Under the pieces are notes generated by a model that was given only the letters and a program-made list of their open reading frames with translations, had not been told where the DNA came from and did not search any database. From Natribaculum breve (GTDB lineage: Archaea; Halobacteriota; Halobacteria; Halobacteriales; Natrialbaceae), in assembly GCF_023008585.1 (NCBI RefSeq), contig NZ_CP095390.1, positions 2,914,001 through 2,978,000 on the forward strand: 64,000 nt of DNA. The letters run 5' to 3'. The position numbers and the translations under genes were made by a program. Numbering within the stretch: the first letter of the stretch is position 1; each line of letters starts with the position of its first letter. This document shows, piece after piece, positions 18,001 through 25,413 of the stretch.

Positions 18001-18473
18001 CGTACCCGGCCGAAAACGACCGCTCGTCTATCCTGGCGTCGATCGCCCTCGCAGACGACCAGGGCGAGTTCGAACAGGCGATCGACAACCCCGACGCCGA
18101 GGACTGTCTCGAGGCCGTCCGACCGATCCGGCCGGAACTGACCGTCGAGGAGACGACGGCGACCGACGACGGCGTCGACGTCACCTTCGGCTACGAGAAC
18201 CCGAACGAGAATCCGATCGTCGCCCAGAGCGCGTTCGTCGAGGGGGCGACCGACGACGAGCCGCCGGAAGAACTCTCGTCGGGTACGTCGACGTTCACCG
18301 TCGAGTGGACGCCCGAGAGCGACGACGAACGTCTCGTCTGGGAGGTCGACCTCTCGAGTCACGGCTACGACGAGCCGGCGACCGTCGCGACGCCGACCGC
18401 CGGCGAGGTCGCGCCACTCGAGGAGCAGGGGTCGCCGGACTCGGAGAATCAGAGCAACGGGGTTGCCGGCTAG
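15048..18473 (+). CDS. Large secreted Gln-rich repeat surface protein with DUF7282-like domains
   Basis: This 1,141-residue exported protein has a Sec-type signal (MNRIALVVTVVVATSMVSSA). Residues about 95-500 consist of roughly fifteen degenerate 23-24-residue repeats of the pattern Q-x-Q-x-V-x-V-E-Q-[VI]-Q-x-A-A-x-G-A-x-x-G-A-L. Gln alternates with hydrophobic residues. Residues about 555-750 hold two near-identical 95-residue beta-type domains (SVADQTGDGTTLTVDEASAS and SVADQTGNGTTLTVDEASAS, a 285-bp DNA repeat). A third related domain follows (VTFTDQTSNGTNVTVDSVEA), then an acidic C-terminal part with beta character. No C-terminal membrane anchor is seen, so it is secreted or held by other means. 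A role in adhesion or matrix is inference. Confidence 0.75.
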   Translation: MNRIALVVTVVVATSMVSSAVAAPVLAAGVEESGLERRGGDAILEAESGSAPMAAGSGQATVRSTAGAGAQRQQPQHAQLQQEREDAVEEGVDEGIEIVQSQGVEVSQEQRAAAIDGALESVSQHQEADVEQIQRATTGAVHGALVQDQQVDVEQVQVVVGGATDGALAQNQTANATQMQSATWGATHGAIAQKQRATVDQLQVATRGAAAGAAREAGENDVGKAGTIREAAQGAAYGVVEQYQNVTVEQRQQVTLEHVQSAAAGASAGALVGAVQEQRVDVEQVQRVTIKQVQQAAMGAARGALVQRQEVSVEQTQAAARGAGKGSLEQIQRVEIEQVQRISITQIQEASFGAAKGSISQSQEATVEQIQAAAEGSAGGVLVQRQEVSITQVQSAATGAAAGAVSSAVQNQVVDVEQIQSAARGAGQGAVTQVQIVSVVQVQVLAEGASAGALSQAQEATAEQIQAAASGTCLAVGEQIQTQEVSVTQLQEIAETTATDTATTAAEQDIEDADELVSVAAEDVEERLEEDDEEEPADEADDEADDEGDEETPPEPEATLSVADQTGDGTTLTVDEASASVDYYLAVSYDDETATSDDFDADETAENATLELEPPLEENATVDVEVRAADDDAVLASETIEYAVELEEPTPEATLSVADQTGNGTTLTVDEASASVDYYLATSYDDVTVETDSIEADEPLENASIELEPPLEENATVDVEVRAAEDDAVLANETIEYAVELEEPTPVANVTFTDQTSNGTNVTVDSVEAPDGGFVAVYDADALEVGDVDDLTVDDLEPESVIGVSDALEAGETENVTVDLFDVPGLEFDEESLDEGEHTLLAVAHRDTDEDESFGYAETDGDADGPYLEDDETPVADDAVVTVEPAEAETPDEPVEADGDEAEPAEPEVEFLNCTAVEISGEVDAIEYTQQFYATDGLDEETATPQVPWEQFADGNGTTILRIGPEERTFEDDDTRVVQIEDRGAYPAENDRSSILASIALADDQGEFEQAIDNPDAEDCLEAVRPIRPELTVEETTATDDGVDVTFGYENPNENPIVAQSAFVEGATDDEPPEELSSGTSTFTVEWTPESDDERLVWEVDLSSHGYDEPATVATPTAGEVAPLEEQGSPDSENQSNGVAG
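15345..16545 (+). repeat. Coding tandem repeats, about 72 bp each (23-24 residues)
   Basis: These are degenerate units inside the surface protein. Each encodes a Q-x-Q block followed by VEQ(V/I)Q and an Ala/Gly segment, for example VDVEQVQ...GGATDGALAQ and VSVEQTQAAARGAGKGSLEQ. Some units are shorter or carry insertions (AREAGENDVGKAG). The DNA units are diverged enough that recent slippage is unlikely. Confidence 0.75.
16716..17283 (+). repeat. Two 285-bp direct coding repeats
   Basis: The segments beginning GAAGCGACGCTCTCCGTCGC at 16716 and again at 17001 are highly similar over about 95 codons, through VRAADDDAVLASETIEYAV and its copy. This is a recent duplication of one beta domain in the surface protein. 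Confidence 0.8.
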
Positions 18474-18501
18474 TCGCTCGCGGCCCGTTCTTTAGACCGT
18501 C

Positions 18502-18792
18502 TCAGTGCTGGTGGCCGGTCGCCTCGCCGAACGTCACGCCGAAGCGTTCCTCGAACAGGTCCATCACGCGCGCTTCCTGTGCCTCGAGTTCCTCGTCGGC
18601 TTCCTCGCCGTGGTGGACGATGTGGTGTGCGCGACTGGCAAAGGAGAGCAACGTGATGTCGCCGACGGTTTCGGTCGGCGACTGTCCGCCTTCTGCGACC
18701 AGGTCGACCAGTCCGGCCGGGAGCGTTACGTCGTCTTCGTCGCCGTCTTCGGACTCGATCGTGAACGTGATCGTCTCGACGTCGTCTGACAT
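18502..18792 (-). CDS. Small conserved haloarchaeal protein of unknown function
   Basis: This 96-residue acidic soluble protein starts MSDDVETITFTIESEDGDED and contains LPAGLVDLVAEGGQSPTETV and SFASRAHHIVHHGEEADEEL. The His-rich HHIVHH stretch and the C-terminal GHQH might bind metal, but that is speculation. The ATG at 18792 was chosen because the longer frame upstream is Ala/Pro/Arg-rich and unlike the rest. It is convergent with the surface protein gene (28-base gap). Confidence 0.65.
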   Translation of the reverse strand: MSDDVETITFTIESEDGDEDDVTLPAGLVDLVAEGGQSPTETVGDITLLSFASRAHHIVHHGEEADEELEAQEARVMDLFEERFGVTFGEATGHQH

Positions 18793-18893
18793 ACATCCCC
18801 GGACGGCGGGCGCACGTAAAGGTGTGGCGACAGTGGGTTCATCGGCACTAGCCGTCGGCATTTATGATCGTTCGGGGCATTCGTTTACTTGCT

Positions 18894-19037
18894 ATGCCTA
18901 CGGTCGAACTCGACGAGGAGACGATCGAGCGTCTCGACGCGCTGCGCGTCGAAGACGAGTCGTACGACGAACTCGTCCGTGAACTCATCAACATCTACGA
19001 AGCCAGCGAGTACACGATGTTCCACGCAGGCGACTGA
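18894..19037 (+). CDS. 47-residue antitoxin-like small protein
   Basis: MPTVELDEETIERLDALRVE begins a short protein with a strand-helix-helix pattern reminiscent of ribbon-helix-helix antitoxins. It ends YTMFHAGD and stops at TGA 19035-19037. TATA-like TTTATGA at 18861-18867 lies 27-33 bases before the ATG, so it is probably a real leaderless gene. There is no toxin partner next to it. It is probably DNA-binding, but this is inferred from pattern only. Confidence 0.7.
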   Translation: MPTVELDEETIERLDALRVEDESYDELVRELINIYEASEYTMFHAGD

Positions 19038-19112
19038 TAACGGCTGTCGTGTGTCAGTACTGCCGGGCGGCCGTTGCAGGACGGACGGACCGCGGTCCGT
19101 AGAAGTCGGCCG

Positions 19113-19571
19113 CTACTCGTCTGCGACCGAGTCCCGAATCGAGTCCCACCGACCGTTGGACTCGAGGTGTGACTGTAGCTGTTCGGCGTACTCCTGGGTG
19201 AGCGTCTCGGCCGCCTCGCGTTCGGCCTCGTAGGAATCGCCGCCGTCACCGCCCATCCCGAGTGCGCCTTTGATCGAGTCGACGATGCCGCCGCCAGACC
19301 CGGAGTCCTGGTCCGGTGTCGCACCGCCCATCGCCCCGACCTGCGAGCGGACGTTCTCGAGTTCGGGCAGGATCTGTTCGATCTTCTCCGTGTTGGCGAC
19401 GATTCTCGCTCGATCCGGGTCCCCGGGGTGTTCGATCTCGAACTCGGTGGCGGTCATGATGAGACTCCACTCCTGGCTCGTGAATCGAGAGCCGGCGATC
19501 CGCGAGGAGAACTCCTGATCGACGGTCATCCGTTCGCCGACGATCCTGTCGGTCCACGAGTCCTCGGTCAT
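19113..19571 (-). CDS. Conserved haloarchaeal protein, DUF5799-like
   Basis: This 152-residue soluble protein starts MTEDSWTDRIVGERMTVDQE. It contains RFTSQEWSLIMTATEFEIEH and then a Gly-rich linker (DSGSGGGIVDSIKGALGMGG). The C terminus is helical (YEAEREAAETLTQEYAEQLQ). I recall this pattern from a haloarchaeal protein family of unknown function. No catalytic motif is visible. Confidence 0.65.
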   Translation of the reverse strand: MTEDSWTDRIVGERMTVDQEFSSRIAGSRFTSQEWSLIMTATEFEIEHPGDPDRARIVANTEKIEQILPELENVRSQVGAMGGATPDQDSGSGGGIVDSIKGALGMGGDGGDSYEAEREAAETLTQEYAEQLQSHLESNGRWDSIRDSVADE

Positions 19572-19647
19572 GGCAACGGGTTGGGTCGGTGAGGGTATCA
19601 GAGTTTCCCCTCGAGGAACGTTTCGTCGTCCGTTCGACCGAAGGCCG

Positions 19648-20043
19648 TTAGAACGCCCCGCCCTCGAACGACGCGTCGGCGTGGAGACTGTCTTTCAGCG
19701 CGTCGTGGACCTTGCAGAGTTCGAACGCGCGCTCGATGATCGCCTCCCCCTTCTCGTCGTCGACGTCCTCCTCGACGCGAATGTCGAAACTGATCGACTC
19801 GAGTTTGTCGTCGTCGTTGAGGTCACCCGAGACGTCGATCTCGATGCGACCGAGTTCTTCCACGTCGCGTTGCTGGCCGCCGACGCGGAGCGCGGGGACG
19901 TAACAGGAGCCGTAGGCCGCGAGCAGGGCCTCGAGCGTGTCCGGGGCGTCCTCGGCGGTCGCGTCGATCTCGGTCTCGAACTCGCGAATCTCGTTGGTCG
20001 CACTGAACCCCTCCTCGGAGATGGTGGTGACGTCTTTCGACAT
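19648..20043 (-). CDS. OsmC family protein
   Basis: This 131-residue OsmC/Ohr-type protein starts MSKDVTTISEEGFSATNEIR at ATG 20043. It has the two family cysteines: GSCYVPAL near residue 47 and FELCKVHDAL near residue 112. It also has the beta region RIEIDVSGDLNDDDKLESIS. OsmC proteins reduce organic peroxides or act as thiol-dependent redox proteins in the cytoplasm. Preserved cysteines suggest activity. It sits in a run of small minus-strand genes with no evident operon partner. Confidence 0.85.
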   Translation of the reverse strand: MSKDVTTISEEGFSATNEIREFETEIDATAEDAPDTLEALLAAYGSCYVPALRVGGQQRDVEELGRIEIDVSGDLNDDDKLESISFDIRVEEDVDDEKGEAIIERAFELCKVHDALKDSLHADASFEGGAF

Positions 20044-20119
20044 GGCAAGAAAACGGACGACGGCTGGTGTCGTAAACGTTGTCCACGACACGTTCGTCGA
20101 GATGGGCTGGCGAGGCCGG

Positions 20120-20857
20120 TCAGGGAAGTCGCTCGCCGAGATCGAACGGTTCGTCGGCCTCGAGGACGTGGACCTCGGCGTCGCTACCCGTCGCCCTGAC
20201 CTCGCGGGCGAAGTCGTCTGGGTCCTGTTCGATCGGCGGGAAGGTGTCGTAGTGCATCGGGAAGGCGTGGTCGACGTCGAGCCAGTCGACGGCGACGGCA
20301 GCCTGCCAGGGGCCCATGGTGAAGTGGTCTCCGATCGGCACCGCGGCGGCGTCGGGCTCCAAGAAGGGCGCGACGACGTCGCGCATCTCGGTCATGAGTC
20401 CGGTGTCGCCAGCGTGGTAGAACGTCTCGCTCTCCTCGTCCGCGCTCTGGGTCGGCTTCGTATCCGAGACGACGAAGCCGGCGGGCATCCCGGCGCTCCG
20501 GTCGTTTTCGGTCATGATGCCGTTGGTGTGGTCGGCCCGGTGCATCGTCACGTAGGCGTCGCCACACTCGACGGTGCCGCCGAGGTTCATCCCCATCCCC
20601 CCGACGGCGTCCTCGAAGCCGAACTCCTCCTGGGCGTAGGAGACGAGTTCCGGCGTTGCCACGAGCGTCGCGTCCGAGAACTCACCCGCGTGGGCGATGT
20701 GGTCGGCGTGGCCGTGGGTCAACAGCACGTAGTCCGGCGTCTCCACGTCCGACGGCTCGAGGTCCGTCTTCGGGTTGTCGAAGAACGGGTCGATCAGCAG
20801 TTCCGTGTCGCCAACGGTGACGTGCCACGTCGAGTGGCCGTGCCAGGTGAGTTGCAT
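20120..20857 (-). CDS. UPF0173-type metallo-beta-lactamase-fold hydrolase
   Basis: This 245-residue metal-dependent hydrolase starts [20 protein letters not shown]. Metal ligands are in [19 protein letters not shown] (HxHxDH), in ADHTNG and in [13 protein letters not shown]. The C-terminal [15 protein letters not shown] is typical of UPF0173. The substrate is unknown. The ATG at 20857 fits the minus-strand TATA (TTTTAAG, 20884-20891) about 27-33 bases upstream. The longer frame starting near 20962 lies before that promoter. Confidence 0.85.
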   Translation of the reverse strand: MQLTWHGHSTWHVTVGDTELLIDPFFDNPKTDLEPSDVETPDYVLLTHGHADHIAHAGEFSDATLVATPELVSYAQEEFGFEDAVGGMGMNLGGTVECGDAYVTMHRADHTNGIMTENDRSAGMPAGFVVSDTKPTQSADEESETFYHAGDTGLMTEMRDVVAPFLEPDAAAVPIGDHFTMGPWQAAVAVDWLDVDHAFPMHYDTFPPIEQDPDDFAREVRATGSDAEVHVLEADEPFDLGERLP

Positions 20858-21220
20858 GACGTCGCCACCTTCGTCCGTTACGAACTTAAAATTGATCGCA
20901 GACGACCTTTCGTACCCCCGCCTTCGGGTGAATCGCACGACGAGGATGTCATGTACGGTCACTGAATTTTATAGTGTTTAGATCACAACGACGTACTGCT
21001 GGACGAAGTGATCCACACCCCGATCGCATCTCGGCGGTCGTCGCCGCTCGACGACCGCGCGTGTGATCGGGCGCTCACCGGTGCTCGTCCAGCCGACAGG
21101 ACGACTGGCCGCACGAACGACGACACACCACCCGACCGACACGGTCACTTCCGGTGCGGCCACGGGAACGCGGCGATGACGTGTCGTTTTTTATCCGGGC
21201 GTCGTACGCGTACGACGACT
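20858..21220. other. Gene-free stretch with divergent promoters
   Basis: It contains the TATA of the UPF0173 gene (20884-20891, minus strand), an A/T-rich patch TGAATTTTATAGTG near 20962, and TTTTTTAT at 21187-21194 for the gene at 21221. No protein gene or RNA structure is evident to me. Confidence 0.5.
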
Positions 21221-21484
21221 ATGCTCGCGCTGGAACTCGAGGAGTTCATGGTGGAACTGAAAGAGGGGTCGATCAAGAACGTCGGACCGACGAACAAGTC
21301 CGCGACGGTCAAACTGTTCGACGTCGAACGCGCGCAGGCCCGCGAGTTCGGCGACAAACGGGTCAAACTCGTCTTCGAGGACGACGAGGGGAACGAACTG
21401 CAGGTGTCGCTGTTTCCCGAAGACGTACGGAAAATCGTCCGCGACGTCGAATCGCTCGAGGACGATTCACCGGTTTTCGAGTGA
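21221..21484 (+). CDS. Small conserved protein of unknown function
   Basis: This 87-residue acidic protein starts MLALELEEFMVELKEGSIKN. It contains FDVERAQAREFGDKRVKLVF and then EDDEGNELQVSLFPEDVRKI. The pattern looks like a compact alpha/beta domain. TTTTTTAT lies 27-34 bases before the ATG, which supports this start and a leaderless transcript. I do not recognise the family. It is upstream of the OB-fold/DHH gene in the same direction, 123 bases away. Confidence 0.7.
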   Translation: MLALELEEFMVELKEGSIKNVGPTNKSATVKLFDVERAQAREFGDKRVKLVFEDDEGNELQVSLFPEDVRKIVRDVESLEDDSPVFE

Positions 21485-21607
21485 ATTCGGTCGTCAGCTG
21501 CCGAAATTCTCGAATTCGATCGGCGTGATGGACGGTCGTGCTCGTCGACAGCCGTGACGAGCGCATTTCGACAACCGTTTTAGGACGAAACTGCTTGTCC
21601 CGAATAG

Positions 21608-23632
21608 ATGGGCAACTGTATCATCTGCGGCAAGCCCGTCGACGGGCTCGTCTGTGAGACCCACGAGGAGGACGTCGTCTTCGAGTTCGAAGGCGACTCC
21701 CCCTCGCAACTCACCCCCGGTCGCTACTACCGGGGTACTGTCGACGGTTACGCCGATTTCGGCGTCTTCGTCGACCTGGGCGACCACGTCACGGGACTGC
21801 TGCACCGAAGCGAACTCGATCGCCGGCTCGAAAGTCTAGACTGGGAGCCGGGCGACACCGTCTACGTACAGGTACTCGACGTCAGAGACAACGGTAACGT
21901 CGACCTCGGCTGGTCGATTCGACAGGCAGACCGCGAGTTCCGCGGGACGCTGATCGACGCCCCCGGCGGCGACCGCATGCCGGGCGAGGACGAGTCGAGC
22001 GAATCGGACGAGACCGACGAGACCGACGCGGCCGACGAGACCGACGCCGTGACCAACGGCAGCGGGACGACGGCCGACGAGAGCGAACCGGCCACTCCGA
22101 CGATGGAAGTCGAGGAGCCAGACTCGCCGCTGAAACGTACGAGCGTCGGCTCGCTCGACGAGCAGGTCGGGAGCGTCGTCCGCCTCGAGGGCGAGATCAG
22201 CGGCGTTCGCCAGACCAGCGGCCCCACGGTGTTCGAACTCAGCGACGAGACGGGTGCCGTCGAGTGTGCCGCCTTCGAGGAGGCAGGCGTTCGCGCCTAC
22301 CCCGCGGTCGACGTCGGCGACGTCGTCGCACTCGAGGGCGAAGTCGAGCGCCGCCACGGCAGTCTGCAGGTCGAGACGGAGACCCTCGAGGTTCTCGAGG
22401 GCGACGACCGAACGGAAGTCGAGCAGCGACTCGAGGACGCCATCCAGCAGGAGGCGCGTCCCGAGACGGTCGACCTCTTTGCCGACCACGACGCCGTCGC
22501 CGCGGTCGAGGACGACCTCCTCGAGGCGGCGACGACGATCCGTCGTGCGGTCATGGAAGCGCGTCCGATCGTCGTCCGCCACAGTGCGACCGCCGACGGC
22601 TACGTCGCCGGTGCGGCCATCGAACGCGCCGTGCTGCCGCTGATCCGCGAGAAACACACCCGCGACGACGCCGAGTACCACTACTTCGAGCGACGGCCGC
22701 TCGACGGACGGGTCTACGACATGGACGCCGCCACGGGCGACGTCACGTCGATGCTCGAGGCGCGAGATCGACACGGCGAACAGCTCCCGCTGGTCGTGCT
22801 GGTCGACGCCGGCTCGACGGCCGAGTCGACAGACGGCTACGACCTGCTCGACCTCTACGGCGCGAAGCGGCTGGTGATCGACGACAGCCACGCCGACGCG
22901 GAGATCGCCGACGAGGTGTCCGTTGCGGTCAACCCGACGCTCGGCGACGTCGACGGCGACGACGTCACGTCTACCGCGCTCGCGGCCAACGTCGCCGCCC
23001 ACGTCAACGACGACGTGCGCGAGGACCTCACGCACCTCCCCGCGGTCAGTTACTGGGAGGGCGTGCCGGACGCCTACACCGAGATCGCGGCCGAGGCGGG
23101 CTACGACGAGACCGACATCTCCGAGCGCCGCGAAGCCGTCGCGCTCGAGGCCTACTACCAGTCGTACAAGGACAAGCGCGAACTCGTCGTCGACCTGCTG
23201 TTCGACGGCGCGAGCGGCCTCGCCGCGCACGTCTCCGAACAGTTCCGCGACAAACTCGAGACCGAACTCGAGACCGCACGCGAGAACCTCGAGACCCGGT
23301 CGGCCGGCGACGTCACGGTCGCCGTCCTCGACACGGCGGCGTTCACACACCGCTTCGACTTCCCGCCGACGGAGTTGCTGCTCGACGAACTCCACCGGCG
23401 CGACCGCGAGGACGACCGGTTCGTCACGCTCGGCCTCGACGAGGACGAACTCCACGTTCGCGCGACCGCGACCGTCGACGTCCGCGAACTCGGCGAGACG
23501 ATCGCCGAGACCGTTCCCGACGCCGGCGTCCTCGTCGTCGGTGGCCACGACGGCTACGTCGAATTCCTCTCTGGCGAACGCGGCGCGGTTCGCGACGCCG
23601 CACTCGACGCACTCGGCGACACGCTCGCGTAA
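21608..23632 (+). CDS. Zn-ribbon/S1/OB-fold/DHH-family phosphoesterase (RecJ-like)
   Basis: This 674-residue nucleic acid enzyme begins with a small zinc site (C4, C7, C16, H19 in MGNCIICGKPVDGLVCETH). An S1 RNA-binding domain follows (residues 37-105, YYRGTVDGYADFGVFVDLGD), then a long acidic linker (residues 125-170). An OB-fold spans about residues 180-270 (VVRLEGEISGVRQTSG). The DHH-type region follows (IVVRHSATADGYVAGAAIER, VVLVDAGSTAES, LVIDDSHADAEI). A DHHA1-like end contains VLVVGGHDGYVEF. Such proteins are haloarchaeal RecJ-like nucleases or phosphodiesterases in repair or replication. The canonical DHH triplet reads DSH here. Confidence 0.82.
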   Translation: MGNCIICGKPVDGLVCETHEEDVVFEFEGDSPSQLTPGRYYRGTVDGYADFGVFVDLGDHVTGLLHRSELDRRLESLDWEPGDTVYVQVLDVRDNGNVDLGWSIRQADREFRGTLIDAPGGDRMPGEDESSESDETDETDAADETDAVTNGSGTTADESEPATPTMEVEEPDSPLKRTSVGSLDEQVGSVVRLEGEISGVRQTSGPTVFELSDETGAVECAAFEEAGVRAYPAVDVGDVVALEGEVERRHGSLQVETETLEVLEGDDRTEVEQRLEDAIQQEARPETVDLFADHDAVAAVEDDLLEAATTIRRAVMEARPIVVRHSATADGYVAGAAIERAVLPLIREKHTRDDAEYHYFERRPLDGRVYDMDAATGDVTSMLEARDRHGEQLPLVVLVDAGSTAESTDGYDLLDLYGAKRLVIDDSHADAEIADEVSVAVNPTLGDVDGDDVTSTALAANVAAHVNDDVREDLTHLPAVSYWEGVPDAYTEIAAEAGYDETDISERREAVALEAYYQSYKDKRELVVDLLFDGASGLAAHVSEQFRDKLETELETARENLETRSAGDVTVAVLDTAAFTHRFDFPPTELLLDELHRRDREDDRFVTLGLDEDELHVRATATVDVRELGETIAETVPDAGVLVVGGHDGYVEFLSGERGAVRDAALDALGDTLA

Positions 23633-23746
23633 GAGCCACGCCAGTTCTCCTGCCCGCTACCCGCATAGCGGCTGCGCCGTCGATTTCGAAGACGCGATCG
23701 TCGAGGACGAGAAACAGTTTTCTGTCGGGCGTTTGCACTGTGGCGT

Positions 23747-24178
23747 ATGGACGACGGCGTTCGGGAACGAGTTCGGGAGAACGCAACGGGAATTGCCTCG
23801 ATGCTCGTCATCGGACTCTGGCTCGCCGTGCTGTTTACCGGACGGTCGTGGTGGCTCGCCGCGTTGCTCGTCGGCTACGTCGTCGTCGTGCCGCTCGTCG
23901 CCCTCCTGTTCGACGACGAGGCGGACCGTCGCGAGTGGTGGGACGACTGGTCGAGCGCGGACGCCGACGAGGACGCGACGACCGCAGACGACCGCGACGC
24001 ACTCGAGACCCTCCGCGATCGCTACGCGCGCGGCGAGTTGACCGACGAGCAGTTCGAGCGCAAACTCGAGCGACTGCTCGAGACGGAGACGCTCGAGGAG
24101 ACGTCCGAGTGGCACGGACGGCGGGAGCGCGACCGGGGTGGCGAGGACGTCCGCGAACCGGCGTTCGACCGGGAGTAG
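23747..24178 (+). CDS. SHOCT-domain membrane protein
   Basis: This 143-residue protein has two hydrophobic helices (residues 17-32 and 36-55), an acidic linker, and a C-terminal SHOCT motif (ALETLRDRYARGELTDEQFE). SHOCT domains are short helical oligomerisation or substrate-linking modules common in small haloarchaeal membrane proteins. It lies 114 bases after the DHH gene and converges with the mnh operon. No enzymatic motif is seen. Confidence 0.8.
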   Translation: MDDGVRERVRENATGIASMLVIGLWLAVLFTGRSWWLAALLVGYVVVVPLVALLFDDEADRREWWDDWSSADADEDATTADDRDALETLRDRYARGELTDEQFERKLERLLETETLEETSEWHGRRERDRGGEDVREPAFDRE

Positions 24179-24204
24179 TCGGGAACCAGTGCCAGCCGGC
24201 AGTA

Positions 24205-24564
24205 TCAGTCGTCGGTTTCGGGTTCGTCGTCGTCGACGACTGCCGGCGACGACTCGCCGGGCCAGGTCACGCTACCCAGGAAGGGGACGCCGACCTGCTC
24301 GGCAGAGCGGGCGATCATGTGTGCACCCGACGGGACGGTCAGAAAGAGGAAGGCGATCCCGACGAGCGCGGTGAGCCCTTCGCTGCCGGGACCGAACTCG
24401 ACGAAGCCGGCCAGGAAGATCGCGGCCGTCCCGAGCGTCGTCGGCTTGCTCGTCGCGTGCATGCGGTTGTAGACGTTCGGGAACCGGAGCAGGCCGATCG
24501 TCCCGACCGTCAGGAAGAACGTGCCGACGACGACGAGCGCGGCGACTACCGCGGCGCGGATCAT
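24205..24564 (-). CDS. mnhG: Na+/H+ antiporter subunit G
   Basis: This 119-residue membrane protein is the last gene of the Mrp operon. It has three hydrophobic helices and the family segment GTIGLLRFPNVYNRMHATSK followed by TTLGTAAIFLAGFV. It overlaps mnhF by 4 bases. The stop reads TGA then TACTGCCGG, a 12-base string also found after the ZIP transporter gene. Confidence 0.9.
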   Translation of the reverse strand: MIRAAVVAALVVVGTFFLTVGTIGLLRFPNVYNRMHATSKPTTLGTAAIFLAGFVEFGPGSEGLTALVGIAFLFLTVPSGAHMIARSAEQVGVPFLGSVTWPGESSPAVVDDDEPETDD

Positions 24565-24851
24565 TCGATCACCTCCCCTTCGATGATGTACTTCGCGACG
24601 GCGACCGTCGCGATGAAGCCGATGATCGCGAGCACGAGACTGACGGTGATAAACAGCCCGCGCCCCGTCAGGAGGGCAAACAGCGTGGCGATCGCGACCA
24701 CGTTGGTCGCGATGGCGTCCAGCGCGACCACTCGATCCGGGATCGTCGGCCCCCGGATGACGCGGTAGCCACAGAGGACACAGAGCCCGCTGACGAGGAT
24801 CAGCGCCGCGTTGATCGTCGTCTCGAGGAAGGCGGGTGTGGCCTCAGTCAT
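24561..24851 (-). CDS. mnhF: Na+/H+ antiporter subunit F
   Basis: This 96-residue membrane protein with three helices starts at ATG 24851 (MTEATPAFLETTINAAL). It contains CGYRVIRGPTIPDRVVALDA, the MrpF signature, and FIATVAVAKYIIEGE. The start overlaps the end of mnhE by 8 bases and the stop overlaps mnhG by 4 bases, so the three are tightly coupled. Confidence 0.92.
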   Translation of the reverse strand: MTEATPAFLETTINAALILVSGLCVLCGYRVIRGPTIPDRVVALDAIATNVVAIATLFALLTGRGLFITVSLVLAIIGFIATVAVAKYIIEGEVIE

Positions 24852-25413
24852 CGGTCTCCTCTCCAGTGCTGCGGATCTCGCCCGGCGGATCGTCCGGGGA
24901 CAGCCGTTCGTCGAATATCTCGAGTGCGTAGTCTTCCCATCGGTGGATCGGTTCGACGGTCGACTCGAGGTCGGTACCGTCGATGACGTGGACGTACAGT
25001 TCGTTCGCGTCGGGTTCGTGGTCCAGCGTGACCGTTCCCGGCGTGATCGTGATGCTGTTCGCGAGGGTGGTGATCGCGAGGTCGGTCTCGACGCGAAGCG
25101 GGATCGCGATGACCTCCGGATCGATCTGCGTCCCAGGGGCGAGGACGCGGTAGGCGACGTCGACGTTCGCGCGGACGACCTCGTAGGTAAACGCCAGAAA
25201 GTACAGGCCGACGAAGGGGAGTCCATGGACGGTTTGCCGGAGGTCCACGCGCTTTACGTACAGTCGCCGGAAGACGAACGCGACCGGCAGGCCGACGACG
25301 AGACCGGCGAGGAACTGGCCGACGATCGCGGCCGGCGACAGTTCGATGCCGCGGACGAACACCCACAGCACGGCGAAGACGATCCCCGCGATCGGCCAGG
25401 TTCGGACGTTCAT
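24844..25413 (-). CDS. mnhE: Na+/H+ antiporter subunit E
   Basis: This 189-residue protein has membrane helices near residues 5-20, 30-48 and 60-80. The MrpE motif region runs from YRVLAPGTQIDPEVIAIPLR to LANSITITPGTVTLD. The hydrophilic C-terminal tail is acidic. The start overlaps the end of mnhD by 4 bases. MnhE is required for assembly of the multi-subunit antiporter. Confidence 0.92.
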   Translation of the reverse strand: MNVRTWPIAGIVFAVLWVFVRGIELSPAAIVGQFLAGLVVGLPVAFVFRRLYVKRVDLRQTVHGLPFVGLYFLAFTYEVVRANVDVAYRVLAPGTQIDPEVIAIPLRVETDLAITTLANSITITPGTVTLDHEPDANELYVHVIDGTDLESTVEPIHRWEDYALEIFDERLSPDDPPGEIRSTGEETDD

